58,216 bases of DNA, taken from Acetobacter farinalis. GTDB taxonomy: Bacteria > Pseudomonadota > Alphaproteobacteria > Acetobacterales > Acetobacteraceae. Both the position numbers and the translations under genes were made by a program. The stretch is taken from NCBI RefSeq assembly GCF_011516935.1, contig NZ_WOTF01000012.1, forward strand, positions 1 to 58,216, in the 5' to 3' direction. Position 1 is the first letter of the stretch, and each line of letters begins with the position of its first letter. Positions 8,606-17,635 of the stretch are shown here, one piece after another. The notes below the pieces were generated by a model. The model was not told where the DNA came from, did no database searches, and saw only the letters and a program-made list of their open reading frames with translations.

Positions 8606-9274
8606 TTACCGGATCTGGCCGGAATCCACCTGCTGCGCCAGATGATTGACAGCATCCTGAATAGCCAGATCAAGAACCTTGCCGTTCAGTGTGGAATCAT
8701 AGCTGGCTGTGCTGCCAAACCCGATTACCTCACGGCTGGACAAGGCATATTCCGCAGCGCCTTCACTTGAGGTGACAATCTGCGATGTCAGCGGGTTCAC
8801 AATCTGAAGGCTGACCTTGGCATAGGCAATCTGGCTGCGCCCACGGCCCGCAATGCCAAACAGTTGCTGGTCACCCACGTCCTTGCGGCCAAAAGCGGTC
8901 ACGTCACCGGTTATCAGATACTGTGCACCCTGAATGTTCTGCCCCTGCTTGAGGAACGCGGCTTCCTGGCGTCCTTCTGTCAGATTATCGCGGTCCATGA
9001 CATTAAAGCGGCCGCTTTGCTGGAGGCGTGTCAGCAAAATTGTGCGGGCCTGATTGCCCAGACGGTCAATACCATCTGAAAAAATCCCGTTCATGTAATT
9101 GGAATGGTTGGCAAACTTGCCTGCGGCAATCGCCACGCGCGGGCCGTTATAAGGGATCTGGGCGCTTGCGACAGCAGGTACAGGCAGCGTGCGTGAGGAC
9201 TCCGTTGCACAACCGGAGAGTGTCAGGCTTGCCAGAGCAAGGCTACACACAGGAAAAATAGAACGCAAATTCAA
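8606..9274 (-). CDS. CsgG/HfaB-family lipoprotein
   Basis: 222 aa with lipobox LSGC (Cys22). RVAIAAGKFAN and LLTRLQQSGRFNVMDRDNL, then GAQYLITGDVTAFG, are CsgG-family motifs. Classical CsgG is the nonameric outer-membrane curli secretion channel of about 277 aa. This member is shorter and no curli subunit genes are nearby, so it more likely belongs to the CsgG-DUF4810-DUF799 lipoprotein module than to curli export. It is the first gene of that operon. Confidence 0.87.
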   Translation of the reverse strand: MNLRSIFPVCSLALASLTLSGCATESSRTLPVPAVASAQIPYNGPRVAIAAGKFANHSNYMNGIFSDGIDRLGNQARTILLTRLQQSGRFNVMDRDNLTEGRQEAAFLKQGQNIQGAQYLITGDVTAFGRKDVGDQQLFGIAGRGRSQIAYAKVSLQIVNPLTSQIVTSSEGAAEYALSSREVIGFGSTASYDSTLNGKVLDLAIQDAVNHLAQQVDSGQIR

Positions 9275-9684
9275 TAGTCCTTAATAAAATGGTTATCAGA
9301 GTGACGAGTAACAACATTTTGGAATAGTGTGAATGGCAACTTGTGGAGTAAGATTTTCTAATTATTGATACTAAATCTATTTTTTATTTTCCTTCTCTCC
9401 AGTTTGGTGTCGCGTTTTAGACAAATTTAGGGGGTGGGTTTTCTTCAACACGCTCCCGCAAAGTGGTGGCCTGGAGGCCGGGATATGTCATTGAAACCAT
9501 CATGACAGTTTCAGAGAAGCTGCGGGGCAGGCAGATGCAGTGTTTTTCTATGCCTGCCTACTTCATGTTTGCCAGCCGACCTCAACAACCTGCTCTGTCG
9601 TTGTGACCAGAACCGCCAAGATTTTGTGCAGGGTGGAGTCTGTGAACAGGATGGAATCGATCACAGACTGAAAAGGAGCGTTGT
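9275..9684. other. Intergenic region with promoter-like AT-rich part and a hairpin
   Basis: 410 nt without a supported gene. The 9290-9400 part is AT-rich and should hold the promoter of the CsgG operon. At 9526-9558 an 8-bp inverted repeat (GGCAGGCA / TGCCTGCC) spans a 17-nt T-rich loop and could be a terminator-like or attenuator hairpin. I see no tRNA or known riboswitch. Confidence 0.5.
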
Positions 9685-9861
9685 ATGGTGTCTAAAATGC
9701 CGCAGAAATATCTAAAAAATGCTACCTATGATATGAGTGCATGCCTCATTGGCGTCTTATGCAGTCATGTGATGATGGTGTGTCCAAAATGCATCGTTCT
9801 CTATGCAAAATATTGCACATTCGTATTTAAGAGTTCGGTCCGACCCGGAAATCAGTTTTAA
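9685..9861 (+). CDS. Candidate small protein, 58 aa, Cys-rich
   Basis: An open frame from ATG 9685 to TAA 9859-9861, preceded by AAAAGGAG with a 6-nt spacer, which is one of the better ribosome sites in this region. The product begins MVSKMPQKYLKNATYD and has five cysteines with a hydrophobic middle (ACLIGVLCSHVMMVC). It ends 53 nt before the TonB receptor start, so it could be a leader peptide for that gene or a small membrane protein. The length is within what chance allows; the ribosome site is the main argument. Confidence 0.3.
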   Translation: MVSKMPQKYLKNATYDMSACLIGVLCSHVMMVCPKCIVLYAKYCTFVFKSSVRPGNQF

Positions 9862-9914
9862 GAAGATACGTTTTTTAAAATGCGGTTCACATTATAATTT
9901 GGGGTTAGATTTAT

Positions 9915-12900
9915 ATGATACAGCTACATCGCGGAGGTATGAAACTGGGACAACATAAAAGAGGGTGCATTTCGCTCTCTTTCTCCCTTCTTTACGTTCT
10001 GCCGGTTCTGGCTGTTGGTGTTCCGGCACCGGGTAACGCAGCCGATACGTACACAAAAACAGAGGTCAGCCCACGCAAAGTGGGAAAGGCCAGAAAAGCT
10101 CACCCCAGAGCAGTCTCTTCCAAACCTGCTGTCACACAGGTAGCCACTCCTGCCCTGAAAAGCACAGCGCCTCGTCCAGTTGTACAGACCAGCGCAGCCC
10201 GTGACGACCGGCAATCAGTAGCCTCGGAAGTTTTGAAGCAGAGTGCAGATATTGCTGCCGGAACCGAATCCAACACCGAGCGCGTGACAGTGACTGGCTC
10301 CCGTCTTCTGCAAAACCGTCTGACCAACACTATGGCCACCATGGATCTGGGGGCGGATCAGATACAGGCGCGAGGATATACCAATCTCGGTCTTGCACTG
10401 ATGAGGGAAAACCCGAATTACGGCGTGCCTGACAATAGTACGCTTGGTCTGCAGCAAGGTGCGTATGGCGCAGGACAAACCTATGCCGATCTTCTGGATC
10501 TGGGTTCCCAGCGTACATTGACACTGGTAAATGGCCGTCGCTTTGTGTCCTCTGCAACAGCCTCTCTGGGAGGGGCTGTTCAGGGCACGCCGGTTGACGT
10601 TTCTAATATTCCTTCTCTGTTGATCAAAAAAGTTGAAACGGTTGTTGGTTCCGGTGGCCCGGTTTACGGGTCCGATGCCATTGCCGGTGTCCAGAACTTT
10701 GTACTTGATGATGATTATCAGGGTGTGAAACTTGAAGGGCAGACAGGATTCAGCCAACGGCAGGATGCCATCAACTATCGTCTGGCTGGTAAAGTTGGAC
10801 GCCACTTCGATCATGATCGTGGCACGGTAGTGTTTGATACCGAATATAATCAGGTTTTCGGTATGACCACGGCAGATCGTGCCAACTGGACCGGTGCGGG
10901 GGATAATCGCCTGCAATACGTGCGTAATGCCAGCGGAAGCGGGTACCAGCTGGCGCGAGGTGGGCGTTATTTCTTACCGTTTACCACGGCGGGCGTTCCG
11001 TCCATGTCTGGCGCGTTGTATGATTATCCCAATTATCAGGGGCAGGATATCGGGACAGCCATTACGAATGCTGCCGATCAGCCCTTGGTGTTCAGCCAAG
11101 ATGGCAAATCACTGGTGCCGTTGACATATGGTACACTGACAGGGGATGGTATTACTGCTGTAGGCAAAAAAGGCAGCAGCAACGGCTTTCCGCTGGCAAA
11201 TTATGATAATCTTGTTACCAATCAGCAGCGTCTTAATCTGACCCTTCTGGGGCATTATGACATTACAGAGCATTTACGCGCGTCTTTTGAAGGCTGGTAT
11301 GTCAGGTCTTCTGTCTCTAATATGGCAAATCAGCCGTATTATAATACCCAGATGTTTAACAATGCCATGACGGATATGACAGATCCGAACGGCGCTCTCC
11401 AACTGAGTACGGATAACCCGTTTCTGACATCTGCCGAGCAGGCCACAATAAAGAATAACCTTCAGGCTGCTGGTCTGCCCACTGATACATTCTATATGGC
11501 GCGTGCCAACACGGATTATTATACCGGGAAATATACAACAGATACGAATTTGTTCCGTTTTGTTGGTGGTTTGCAGGGTGATTTTCATTTTGCAGGTCGG
11601 AAATTTGACTGGAAAAGCAGCGCTGAATACGGCGAGTACCGTTCCACAACCACCCAACGCGAAATGCTGACGCAAAATTATATCAACGCGCTGGATGCGG
11701 TGAGGGATCCGTCCGGCAATATTGTCTGTGCTTCCGGCTATACCAATGCAACTTATCCCTCACTCAACGCAACGTGCTCTCCGCTCAACCCATTTGGGGT
11801 CAATCAGGCTAGTGGCGCGGCGTCACGTTATATTCAGGCAGATGCGCAAGCAAAATCCATCAACCAGCAGTGGGATTTCAATACAGACGTGCGCAGCACT
11901 GTCGTGAAGCTTCCCGCTGGTGACTGGACCTATGATATCGGGTATGAGCACCGTTATGAGGGCATGAATTTCAATGCAGGGAATTTCTATCGCGGGCAAC
12001 TGATGTCCGACGGTACATACCAGCAATATGGTAATTCTGCGCCAGTCACCAACGCTGGTGGAGCGTATCATACTAACGAAGTTTACGGTGAAACCATGAT
12101 CCCGCTGGTTTCCCCCAAGATGAACATCCCAGGTGTTTATGCCCTGACCGCAACCGGTTCCGGTCGTTATGTGAACAATAGTGCAAATGGTGGATTCTGG
12201 GCGTATTCTGGTGGCGGCAGTTATGCGCCTGTACGGGATATTGTCTTCCATGGTAATTACACAACATCTTTCCGTACACCATCCATTGCGGAGCTTTATT
12301 CGCCGGAAAGCACCATATTTGATGATGGAACAGACCCCTGTGACGTCACTGCGGTCAATTCGGGGCCTAATCCGGCAGTGCGTCTGGCAAATTGCCGGAA
12401 GGCCAATATTCCGGCGGGCTTCCAGTCCAACTTTAATAAATTTACCATCAAAGGTCTGACTGGCGGGAACCCGCATCTGCAGAACGAGCAGTCCAAGCAG
12501 TTTACTGCTGGAGCGTCTATACAACCTCGCTGGGTGAGAGGACTAACTCTTGGCGCAGATCTTTATGACGTGCGCGTCAAAAACGAGATTGCCAGCCTTG
12601 GCATGACAGATATCATGGCTGCCTGCTATGACTCTACCAGCTACCCGAATAGCCAGTATTGCAGTGCGTTCAGTCGCGATGCCAATGGCCAGATTAATGA
12701 AGGGTTCAAGGAAGGACTGTTTAACGTCGGTACGGAACATTACCGTGGCCTTCAGGCTCATCTGGCCTACTTCCTGCCTCTCTCCCGGCTTGGCTTGTCA
12801 GATGATGATGGTGCGCTTCAGACAACTGTCAATTATAAACATGGCTTTATTCACAAAGGGACTATCCTGACCAGTCAGTACGAGTATCTGGGTACAAGCA

Positions 12901-13220
12901 ATGATCTGCGTGACAATTTTACGGCTAACTTCAACTATATGCGTGGTCCGTTGTTTGTGCAGTGGCAGATGATGTATTATGGCAAGGCGAAGTACAAGCT
13001 TCAGGTTGCTGACGGAGTGTACCCCAACAACACCATGAAGCAGTATTTCATGTTTAACACGACAATCGGTTACACGTTTGCCAAGCGCTACAACGTCAGT
13101 TTCGTAATGAACAACGTGTTTGATGCTAAACCGCAGTTCCCCTATCAGGGCAACACAAACCGGTATTGGGATGCAATTATTGGCCGAAACTTCCAAGTAC
13201 AGGCTGGAGTTGAGTTTTAA
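9915..13220 (+). CDS. Large TonB-dependent outer-membrane receptor
   Basis: 1101 aa. An N-terminal signal-like hydrophobic stretch (about 20-43) is followed by a long Ala/Lys/Pro linker, then a TonB-box-like ERVTVTGSR (122-130). The plug domain includes RTLTLVNGRRFV, VETVVGSGGPVYGSDAIAGVQNFVLDDD. The large beta-barrel ends in FQVQAGVEF with the terminal Phe required for BAM-dependent assembly. The sequence resembles the TonB receptors expanded in acetic acid bacteria and sphingomonads; the ligand (siderophore, glycan or peptide) cannot be told. ATG 9915 has weak ribosome-site support. The ATG at 9939 has GGAGG only 1-2 nt away. A strong terminator follows. Confidence 0.93.
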   Translation: MIQLHRGGMKLGQHKRGCISLSFSLLYVLPVLAVGVPAPGNAADTYTKTEVSPRKVGKARKAHPRAVSSKPAVTQVATPALKSTAPRPVVQTSAARDDRQSVASEVLKQSADIAAGTESNTERVTVTGSRLLQNRLTNTMATMDLGADQIQARGYTNLGLALMRENPNYGVPDNSTLGLQQGAYGAGQTYADLLDLGSQRTLTLVNGRRFVSSATASLGGAVQGTPVDVSNIPSLLIKKVETVVGSGGPVYGSDAIAGVQNFVLDDDYQGVKLEGQTGFSQRQDAINYRLAGKVGRHFDHDRGTVVFDTEYNQVFGMTTADRANWTGAGDNRLQYVRNASGSGYQLARGGRYFLPFTTAGVPSMSGALYDYPNYQGQDIGTAITNAADQPLVFSQDGKSLVPLTYGTLTGDGITAVGKKGSSNGFPLANYDNLVTNQQRLNLTLLGHYDITEHLRASFEGWYVRSSVSNMANQPYYNTQMFNNAMTDMTDPNGALQLSTDNPFLTSAEQATIKNNLQAAGLPTDTFYMARANTDYYTGKYTTDTNLFRFVGGLQGDFHFAGRKFDWKSSAEYGEYRSTTTQREMLTQNYINALDAVRDPSGNIVCASGYTNATYPSLNATCSPLNPFGVNQASGAASRYIQADAQAKSINQQWDFNTDVRSTVVKLPAGDWTYDIGYEHRYEGMNFNAGNFYRGQLMSDGTYQQYGNSAPVTNAGGAYHTNEVYGETMIPLVSPKMNIPGVYALTATGSGRYVNNSANGGFWAYSGGGSYAPVRDIVFHGNYTTSFRTPSIAELYSPESTIFDDGTDPCDVTAVNSGPNPAVRLANCRKANIPAGFQSNFNKFTIKGLTGGNPHLQNEQSKQFTAGASIQPRWVRGLTLGADLYDVRVKNEIASLGMTDIMAACYDSTSYPNSQYCSAFSRDANGQINEGFKEGLFNVGTEHYRGLQAHLAYFLPLSRLGLSDDDGALQTTVNYKHGFIHKGTILTSQYEYLGTSNDLRDNFTANFNYMRGPLFVQWQMMYYGKAKYKLQVADGVYPNNTMKQYFMFNTTIGYTFAKRYNVSFVMNNVFDAKPQFPYQGNTNRYWDAIIGRNFQVQAGVEF

Positions 13221-13228
13221 GGATATTA

Positions 13229-13260
13229 AAAAGGATCATCCCGCATAGGATGATCCTTTT
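13229..13260 (+). terminator. Intrinsic terminator of TonB receptor gene
   Basis: A perfect 13-bp stem (AAAAGGATCATCC with its complement) and a 6-nt loop, ending in TTTT, begin 9 nt after the stop codon. Confidence 0.88.
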
Positions 13261-13284
13261 CATAATGGTTGTTCTGAATGTCTA

Positions 13285-13328
13285 CCTATGGCCTTTCCAG
13301 AAATTCTGTGAAGGCCATAGGTTTTTTA
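13285..13328 (+). terminator. Second intrinsic terminator in tandem
   Basis: An 11-bp perfect stem (CCTATGGCCTT with its complement), a 15-nt loop and a T6 tail lie 25 nt after the first terminator. They sit just before the convergent lactate permease stop. The orientation with the T-run is plus, so it acts as a back-up for the receptor transcript. Confidence 0.75.
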
Positions 13329-13333
13329 AGTCG

Positions 13334-14932
13334 TTAATGCAGAACATATTGCTGAACCACTACCATCAGCCCAAGGCAGATGGTCAGGAACAGGCTGTGT
13401 TTGAAGGTGCGGGCCAGCACCACGCCTTCCTGCCCTTTGAGCGATGTCACTGCCACACCCGTGGTGATGTTCTGGGGAGAAATCATTTTCCCCATTACGC
13501 CACCTGCGGAGTTGGCCGAGGCAAACAGCACGGGGTCCAGTGAAAGCTGGTGCGCTGCGGCCACCTGCAGATTGCCAAACAGGGCATTGCCGGATGTATC
13601 GCTGCCGGTAAGAAACACGGCCACCCACCCCAGAAAAACGGATACGAACGGGAATAGGACACCTGTGGAGGCCACAGCAAACCCAAGTGTGTAGGTCATG
13701 CCGGAATAGTTCATCAGGAATGCAAGCCCGATGGTCAGCGCCACTGTCACAACGGCCAGCCAGCCCTGTCGTGCCGTAGTAACCAGCGCCGCCCGGATTT
13801 TGTGCGGAGCAAGGCCCGTGAGGAGGGCCGTGAGCAGGGCAGAAACCAGAATGGCGGTGCCAGTGCCGAGAGGCTCAAAATTCCAGACAGCAGCATAGGG
13901 CTTCTGATACAGGGAGATAAAGACCTGATGGTCCAGCCCCGGCCACTTGATGGGTGTGGCTCCAATTTTGGCAACATGCAGGGAATCCCACACAATCACC
14001 ACCAGTACGACGGTAATCCACGGAATCCAGCCCTGCCAGTGCGGACCGTTCCAGTCGCCTGCTTTCTGTGGGGCGGGCTTCAGGAAGGTCTGGTCAATCG
14101 CATAGGCCGGGTCGGGTGCAGGCTGCCAGACTTTGAGAAACAGAATAGTGGCCAGCAGGGAAATACAGGAAGAAAGCACGTTGGTCAGGCTGTACGTTAC
14201 CCAGGTTGAAACCACCACCAGCGTCAGCGCGAAGCTGCCGCCGGCCACAGCCAGCACCGGCCAGATCTGCCGCAGGCTGCGCCAGCCCGCGTAAAGCACC
14301 ATCACGTAAAACGGGATGAAAAAGGCAAAGGGTGCAAGCTGCTGCCCGATGGTGGCGCCCAGCGTATCAGCGGAAAGCCCGGTAATGGAGGCAAGAACGG
14401 TAATGGGAATGCCAAGGCCGCCAAACGCGACAGGGGCCGAATTGAAAATAAGTACATAGGTCAGGGCTTCCAGAGCGGGGAAGCCGAGCATGATCAGAAG
14501 AGCGCTGGTAATGGCCACGGGTGTTCCGAACCCGGCCACGCCTTCCAGCGCCGCGCTGAAGCAGAACCCCAGCACCACCAGCATAACGCGGCGGTCATTG
14601 GGGAGATGTGTGATAATCCATTGCCGGAAGGCGTCAAATCGCCCGCTTTCCTTGGCGATGTTGAAAAGGAACAGCGCGGAAAGCGCAATCCACATCACCG
14701 GCAGGAAAGAAAAAATCACACCGTTGCTGATGCTGGCGGCCACCAGAGAGGCTGGCAGGCCCCAGACCCCGATGGCCATAACTACGCCGACACACATGCC
14801 ACCCAGCGTGGCCTGCCAGGCGGGCCTTCGTAGCACCCCCATCAGGATAAGGGTGACGATAATCGGAGAGGCAGCCAGCAGAAAAGACAAAAGCAACGAG
14901 TGCGCGGCAGGCACGAGAGGCTGAATGAACAT
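13334..14932 (-). CDS. lldP: L-lactate permease (LctP/LldP family)
   Basis: 532-aa polytopic inner-membrane proton/lactate (and glycolate) symporter with about 12-14 hydrophobic helices. Diagnostic blocks are ALEGVAGFGTPVAI, APVAFGGLGIP, and near the C-terminus FLTGSDTSGNALFGNLQ and NSAGGVMGKMISPQNI. It is a stand-alone gene here with no lactate dehydrogenase adjacent. Its upstream region is shared with the divergent transglycosylase gene. Confidence 0.93.
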   Translation of the reverse strand: MFIQPLVPAAHSLLLSFLLAASPIIVTLILMGVLRRPAWQATLGGMCVGVVMAIGVWGLPASLVAASISNGVIFSFLPVMWIALSALFLFNIAKESGRFDAFRQWIITHLPNDRRVMLVVLGFCFSAALEGVAGFGTPVAITSALLIMLGFPALEALTYVLIFNSAPVAFGGLGIPITVLASITGLSADTLGATIGQQLAPFAFFIPFYVMVLYAGWRSLRQIWPVLAVAGGSFALTLVVVSTWVTYSLTNVLSSCISLLATILFLKVWQPAPDPAYAIDQTFLKPAPQKAGDWNGPHWQGWIPWITVVLVVIVWDSLHVAKIGATPIKWPGLDHQVFISLYQKPYAAVWNFEPLGTGTAILVSALLTALLTGLAPHKIRAALVTTARQGWLAVVTVALTIGLAFLMNYSGMTYTLGFAVASTGVLFPFVSVFLGWVAVFLTGSDTSGNALFGNLQVAAAHQLSLDPVLFASANSAGGVMGKMISPQNITTGVAVTSLKGQEGVVLARTFKHSLFLTICLGLMVVVQQYVLH

Positions 14933-15220
14933 GATCGTCTCTTGGACAAGATTTTTCCCAAAATCGGGATGGTCCTATGCGTAGCGTGCAATGCTTAAAG
15001 AGATGGAGTCACGTTTGAGTGTGACGGGGCACTGCCGATGCGCAGCCGACAGAAAGGGGCGGAGAAATGCCCGTTTCATTAAAATGACATAATGGTAACT
15101 TTAATCGTTGATCTGGGCCAATCCCGTCTTCAGAGTTTTCCGGGAGAGGCCGAACAGTCAAAACAGGCGCGCCAGACAGGCAGGACAAAGCCGGACGCGC
15201 AGGTGTCATAGGGGCAGAAT
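14933..15220. promoter_or_regulatory. Divergent promoter region lldP / transglycosylase
   Basis: 288 nt between two divergent starts. An AT-richer patch at about 15075-15110 (TTTCATTAAAATGACATAAT) is the most promoter-like part. I see no clear operator palindrome. Confidence 0.4.
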
Positions 15221-16693
15221 GTGCGGACGAGAGCTATAAAGGCGCAACCGTTATGCGTGCTGGTCACGGTCCTTGGGCTGGGGGCGGGGAGTGCTGTCCC
15301 TGCGCTGGCACGCACCTATCACGCTGTTTATGACCCGAACGCCGCCTATGACCCGGATGCCATTTATGACATGGGCACCGTTGAAACCACCCATCCTGCT
15401 TATCACGCCCCCGGCCCTGCGGAAGACCCGTGGGGGCCTTATATCCGGCAGGCCGCCAAACGCTTTGCTATTCCGGAAACATGGATCCGCGCCGTCATGC
15501 AGCAGGAATCGGGCGGCAAACAATATCTGAACGGCGGGCTTACAACCTCAGGTGCCGGGGCCATGGGGCTGATGCAGCTCATGCCCGCCACCTATGCGGA
15601 CATGCAGAGCCAGTATGGCCTGGGGGGAGACCCCTATAACCCGCGTGACAATATTCAGGCTGGCGCGGCCTATATCCGCCTGATGTATGACCGTTACGGC
15701 GCGCCGGGCTTTCTGGCGGCCTATAATGCCGGGCCGGACCGCGTGGATGATTACCTGAATAACGGCCGCCATCTGCCGGATGAAACCGTGAACTATGTGG
15801 CCGCCATTACACCGCATCTGGGGGGCGGTGTGGCTGTGCGGGGCAAGTGGGCTCCTGTGCCGATACGGAGCACGACCACGCAGGTTGCCTCGTCCGAAGC
15901 GTTCTACGCCCGCCCCGATCTTTCTCGCAGCGCGGATGGCTGCCTGAGAGACCCGGATGCTGCGTATGATCCCTCAGCCCCGTGCCTGATGGACCGGGAC
16001 ATCCCGCATCCTGACCCCGTACCGGAAGCGGCCCCTGTTGCTGTGGCGCAGGCCGAGACCGCGCCTTCCTCTATCCCGGCGCAGACGCAGCCGGTGGCGG
16101 ATACCGCCGCTGCGGATGAGGCCGCCTCTGCGGCACAGGCTCCCATACAGACGGCTGCTGTCAGCCAGAGCAGCCTGCCGCCCACCCGTGTCATACCGGC
16201 ATCGTATGCTCAGGCGTCTTCGCAGCGCGCGGGGGTGAGGGGTGCCGGGCGCACGCTGGCTTATCAGGCCGTGTCAGAACAGGCTCCGGCCCCGCATCTG
16301 CAGAGTGCGGTTTATACCGCGCCGGTTTCCTCATCCGCGCATGTTTTGCGCCTGCCCGGTTCCTATTCCGCATCGGGTGTATCCAGCCGGTCTCCCATGC
16401 TGTCTTCTGCGGTGGCCACACGCTCCGTGTCGCCATCCGGTTCCGGCAAGGGGGGCACGGTGCAGGTGGGGGCCTTCGGGTCCTATGCTGAAGCACGTCA
16501 TGCTGCGGAACGCGTAAACCGCGTTCTTGCATCCCGTTCCATGCAGGCCACGCCTGCCGTGCAGTCTGCTTCTGTTTCCGGAAAAGCCGTTTACCGGGCG
16601 CAGCTTGTTGCTAACAGCGGGGTTGGGGCTTCCGGCGTGTGTCAGATCCTGCATGCGCAGTCCATGCCGTGCTTCCCGGTGCGGAACAGCTAA
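15221..16693 (+). CDS. SLT lytic transglycosylase with C-terminal SPOR domain
   Basis: 490 aa from a GTG start with GGGG upstream. The order is a signal peptide (1-30), a tandem Y-D-P rich segment (37-50), and an SLT/GEWL domain (about 68-200) with catalytic Glu96 in QQESGG. GAMGLMQLMPATY and AAYNAGP are further SLT motifs. A long Ala/Pro/Ser/Gln linker leads to a C-terminal SPOR domain (about 415-488; VQVGAFGSYAEARHAAERVN). SPOR binds denuded septal glycans, so the enzyme probably cleaves peptidoglycan at the division site. The SLT plus SPOR arrangement is RlpA-like in logic but uses a different catalytic fold. Confidence 0.9.
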   Translation: MRTRAIKAQPLCVLVTVLGLGAGSAVPALARTYHAVYDPNAAYDPDAIYDMGTVETTHPAYHAPGPAEDPWGPYIRQAAKRFAIPETWIRAVMQQESGGKQYLNGGLTTSGAGAMGLMQLMPATYADMQSQYGLGGDPYNPRDNIQAGAAYIRLMYDRYGAPGFLAAYNAGPDRVDDYLNNGRHLPDETVNYVAAITPHLGGGVAVRGKWAPVPIRSTTTQVASSEAFYARPDLSRSADGCLRDPDAAYDPSAPCLMDRDIPHPDPVPEAAPVAVAQAETAPSSIPAQTQPVADTAAADEAASAAQAPIQTAAVSQSSLPPTRVIPASYAQASSQRAGVRGAGRTLAYQAVSEQAPAPHLQSAVYTAPVSSSAHVLRLPGSYSASGVSSRSPMLSSAVATRSVSPSGSGKGGTVQVGAFGSYAEARHAAERVNRVLASRSMQATPAVQSASVSGKAVYRAQLVANSGVGASGVCQILHAQSMPCFPVRNS

Positions 16694-16698
16694 CCGAT

Positions 16699-16730
16699 TT
16701 TTTAAAAATGCATCTTCTGTCTTGAAGATG
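16699..16730 (-). terminator. Intrinsic terminator of the Ivy gene
   Basis: A 7-bp stem (CATCTTC / GAAGATG, 16711-16730) with a 6-nt loop is followed on the minus strand by a T-rich tail at 16699-16709. Confidence 0.6.
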
Positions 16731-16762
16731 GGGAAACGGGCAGGACCGGTGCCGCGTTTGCC

Positions 16763-17182
16763 TTACGGTGACTTCACAGCGTCATCCGGGTTGTTGTCGT
16801 GATAGGAGGTGAGCAGGGCAGCAAGCGTTTCTGCATCCGGCTCGCCCAGCGGCATCTGGTAAAGGGTTTTTCCGTAACGGCGGGAGAGCAGGCCCCATGT
16901 GGTCTTTCCATCTGCGGAGAACACCACATCAAGCTGATGGTCGGCGCAGTCATGCGGTTTGCATAAATGGCCAATCAGATAGGTCCTGCCATCCTGTGTC
17001 AGTGTTTTGGTCGGGACAGAGACGGCCGCCGCTTTTGTCACCCATTCAGGGAGTTGCGTCATGGCATGATAGGCAGGGCGGTATTTTACAGTTTTTGCCA
17101 GATCAGATGTGGTTTGCGTGCTTTGTGCGAAAGCGGGTGTCGCCACGCAAACTGCCAGAAGCATAAAGGAAAGTTTTTTCAT
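16763..17182 (-). CDS. ivy: Ivy-family C-type lysozyme inhibitor
   Basis: 139 aa with a clear Sec signal peptide (1-20, cleavage after AFA-Q). The hallmark loop CKPHDC lies at residues 74-79; in Escherichia coli Ivy this loop plugs the lysozyme active site. The surrounding HLCKPHDCADHQLDVVFSADG and TTWGLLSRRYG fit the family. It is periplasmic and may also restrain endogenous lytic transglycosylases. The convergent neighbour is an SLT transglycosylase gene, so the pairing could be meaningful, though they are on opposite strands. Confidence 0.88.
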   Translation of the reverse strand: MKKLSFMLLAVCVATPAFAQSTQTTSDLAKTVKYRPAYHAMTQLPEWVTKAAAVSVPTKTLTQDGRTYLIGHLCKPHDCADHQLDVVFSADGKTTWGLLSRRYGKTLYQMPLGEPDAETLAALLTSYHDNNPDDAVKSP

Positions 17183-17488
17183 TCACGTCTCTCCTGTGAT
17201 TAAGCGGAAAAAAGGGAGCCTGTCGCAGTATAAACGTTTTGGAGAAAAGGAGAGACCTTAAAGCTCTGTCGTGGTTTCCCCGATGAACACATATGCGGGA
17301 GCGCTGACAAAAATCATGCTCATGGATCAGGTTTTGTCGAGGGATGTGACGGGAGAAGTGCTGCGTCACGGCAGCAGGCCGATGTCGAGCAGATGTGCGG
17401 GAATGTCGCGCAGGCAGAACGCACTGGAACGCGACGGCCTCAGGAGAAGGCCTGAGGAAACAACCAGCTTCAAATTAAAAAAGGGAAG
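17183..17488. other. Intergenic region upstream of ivy, downstream of tRNA-Arg
   Basis: 306 nt with no supported gene. It should contain the ivy promoter. A 7-bp inverted repeat (CCTCAGG / CCTGAGG, about 17439-17459) lies about 30 nt downstream of the tRNA 3' end, with a T-rich stretch (on the minus strand) between them. This is consistent with transcript ending for the tRNA. Confidence 0.4.
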
Positions 17489-17565
17489 TGGTGCACCCGA
17501 AGAGACTCGAACTCCTAACCCCCAGATTCGTAGTCTGGTGCTCTATCCAGTTGAGCTACGGGTGC
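17489..17565 (-). tRNA. tRNA-Arg (anticodon ACG)
   Basis: 77 nt with encoded CCA. On the minus strand it starts GCACCCGTAGCTCAACTGGA, with a 7-bp acceptor pair (GCACCCG / CGGGTGC), D-loop, anticodon stem CCAGA/TCTGG with loop CTACGAA giving anticodon ACG, and T-loop GTTCGAGTC. A34 would be deaminated to inosine by TadA to read CGU/CGC/CGA. Confidence 0.97.
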
Positions 17566-17593
17566 GCCTTGCCGCGGTGTTTAACCGAGAGTG

Positions 17594-17613
17594 TTGGGGG
17601 TGGCAACCCCCAA
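17594..17613. terminator. Perfect G/C hairpin between tRNA-Arg and the upstream gene
   Basis: TTGGGGG and CCCCCAA arms with a 6-nt loop. It may terminate the minus-strand secreted-protein transcript ahead of the tRNA. The T-run lies on the wrong side for a classical terminator, so the role is uncertain. Confidence 0.35.
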
Positions 17614-17635
17614 AATTCACGCAACGCGATTTTTT

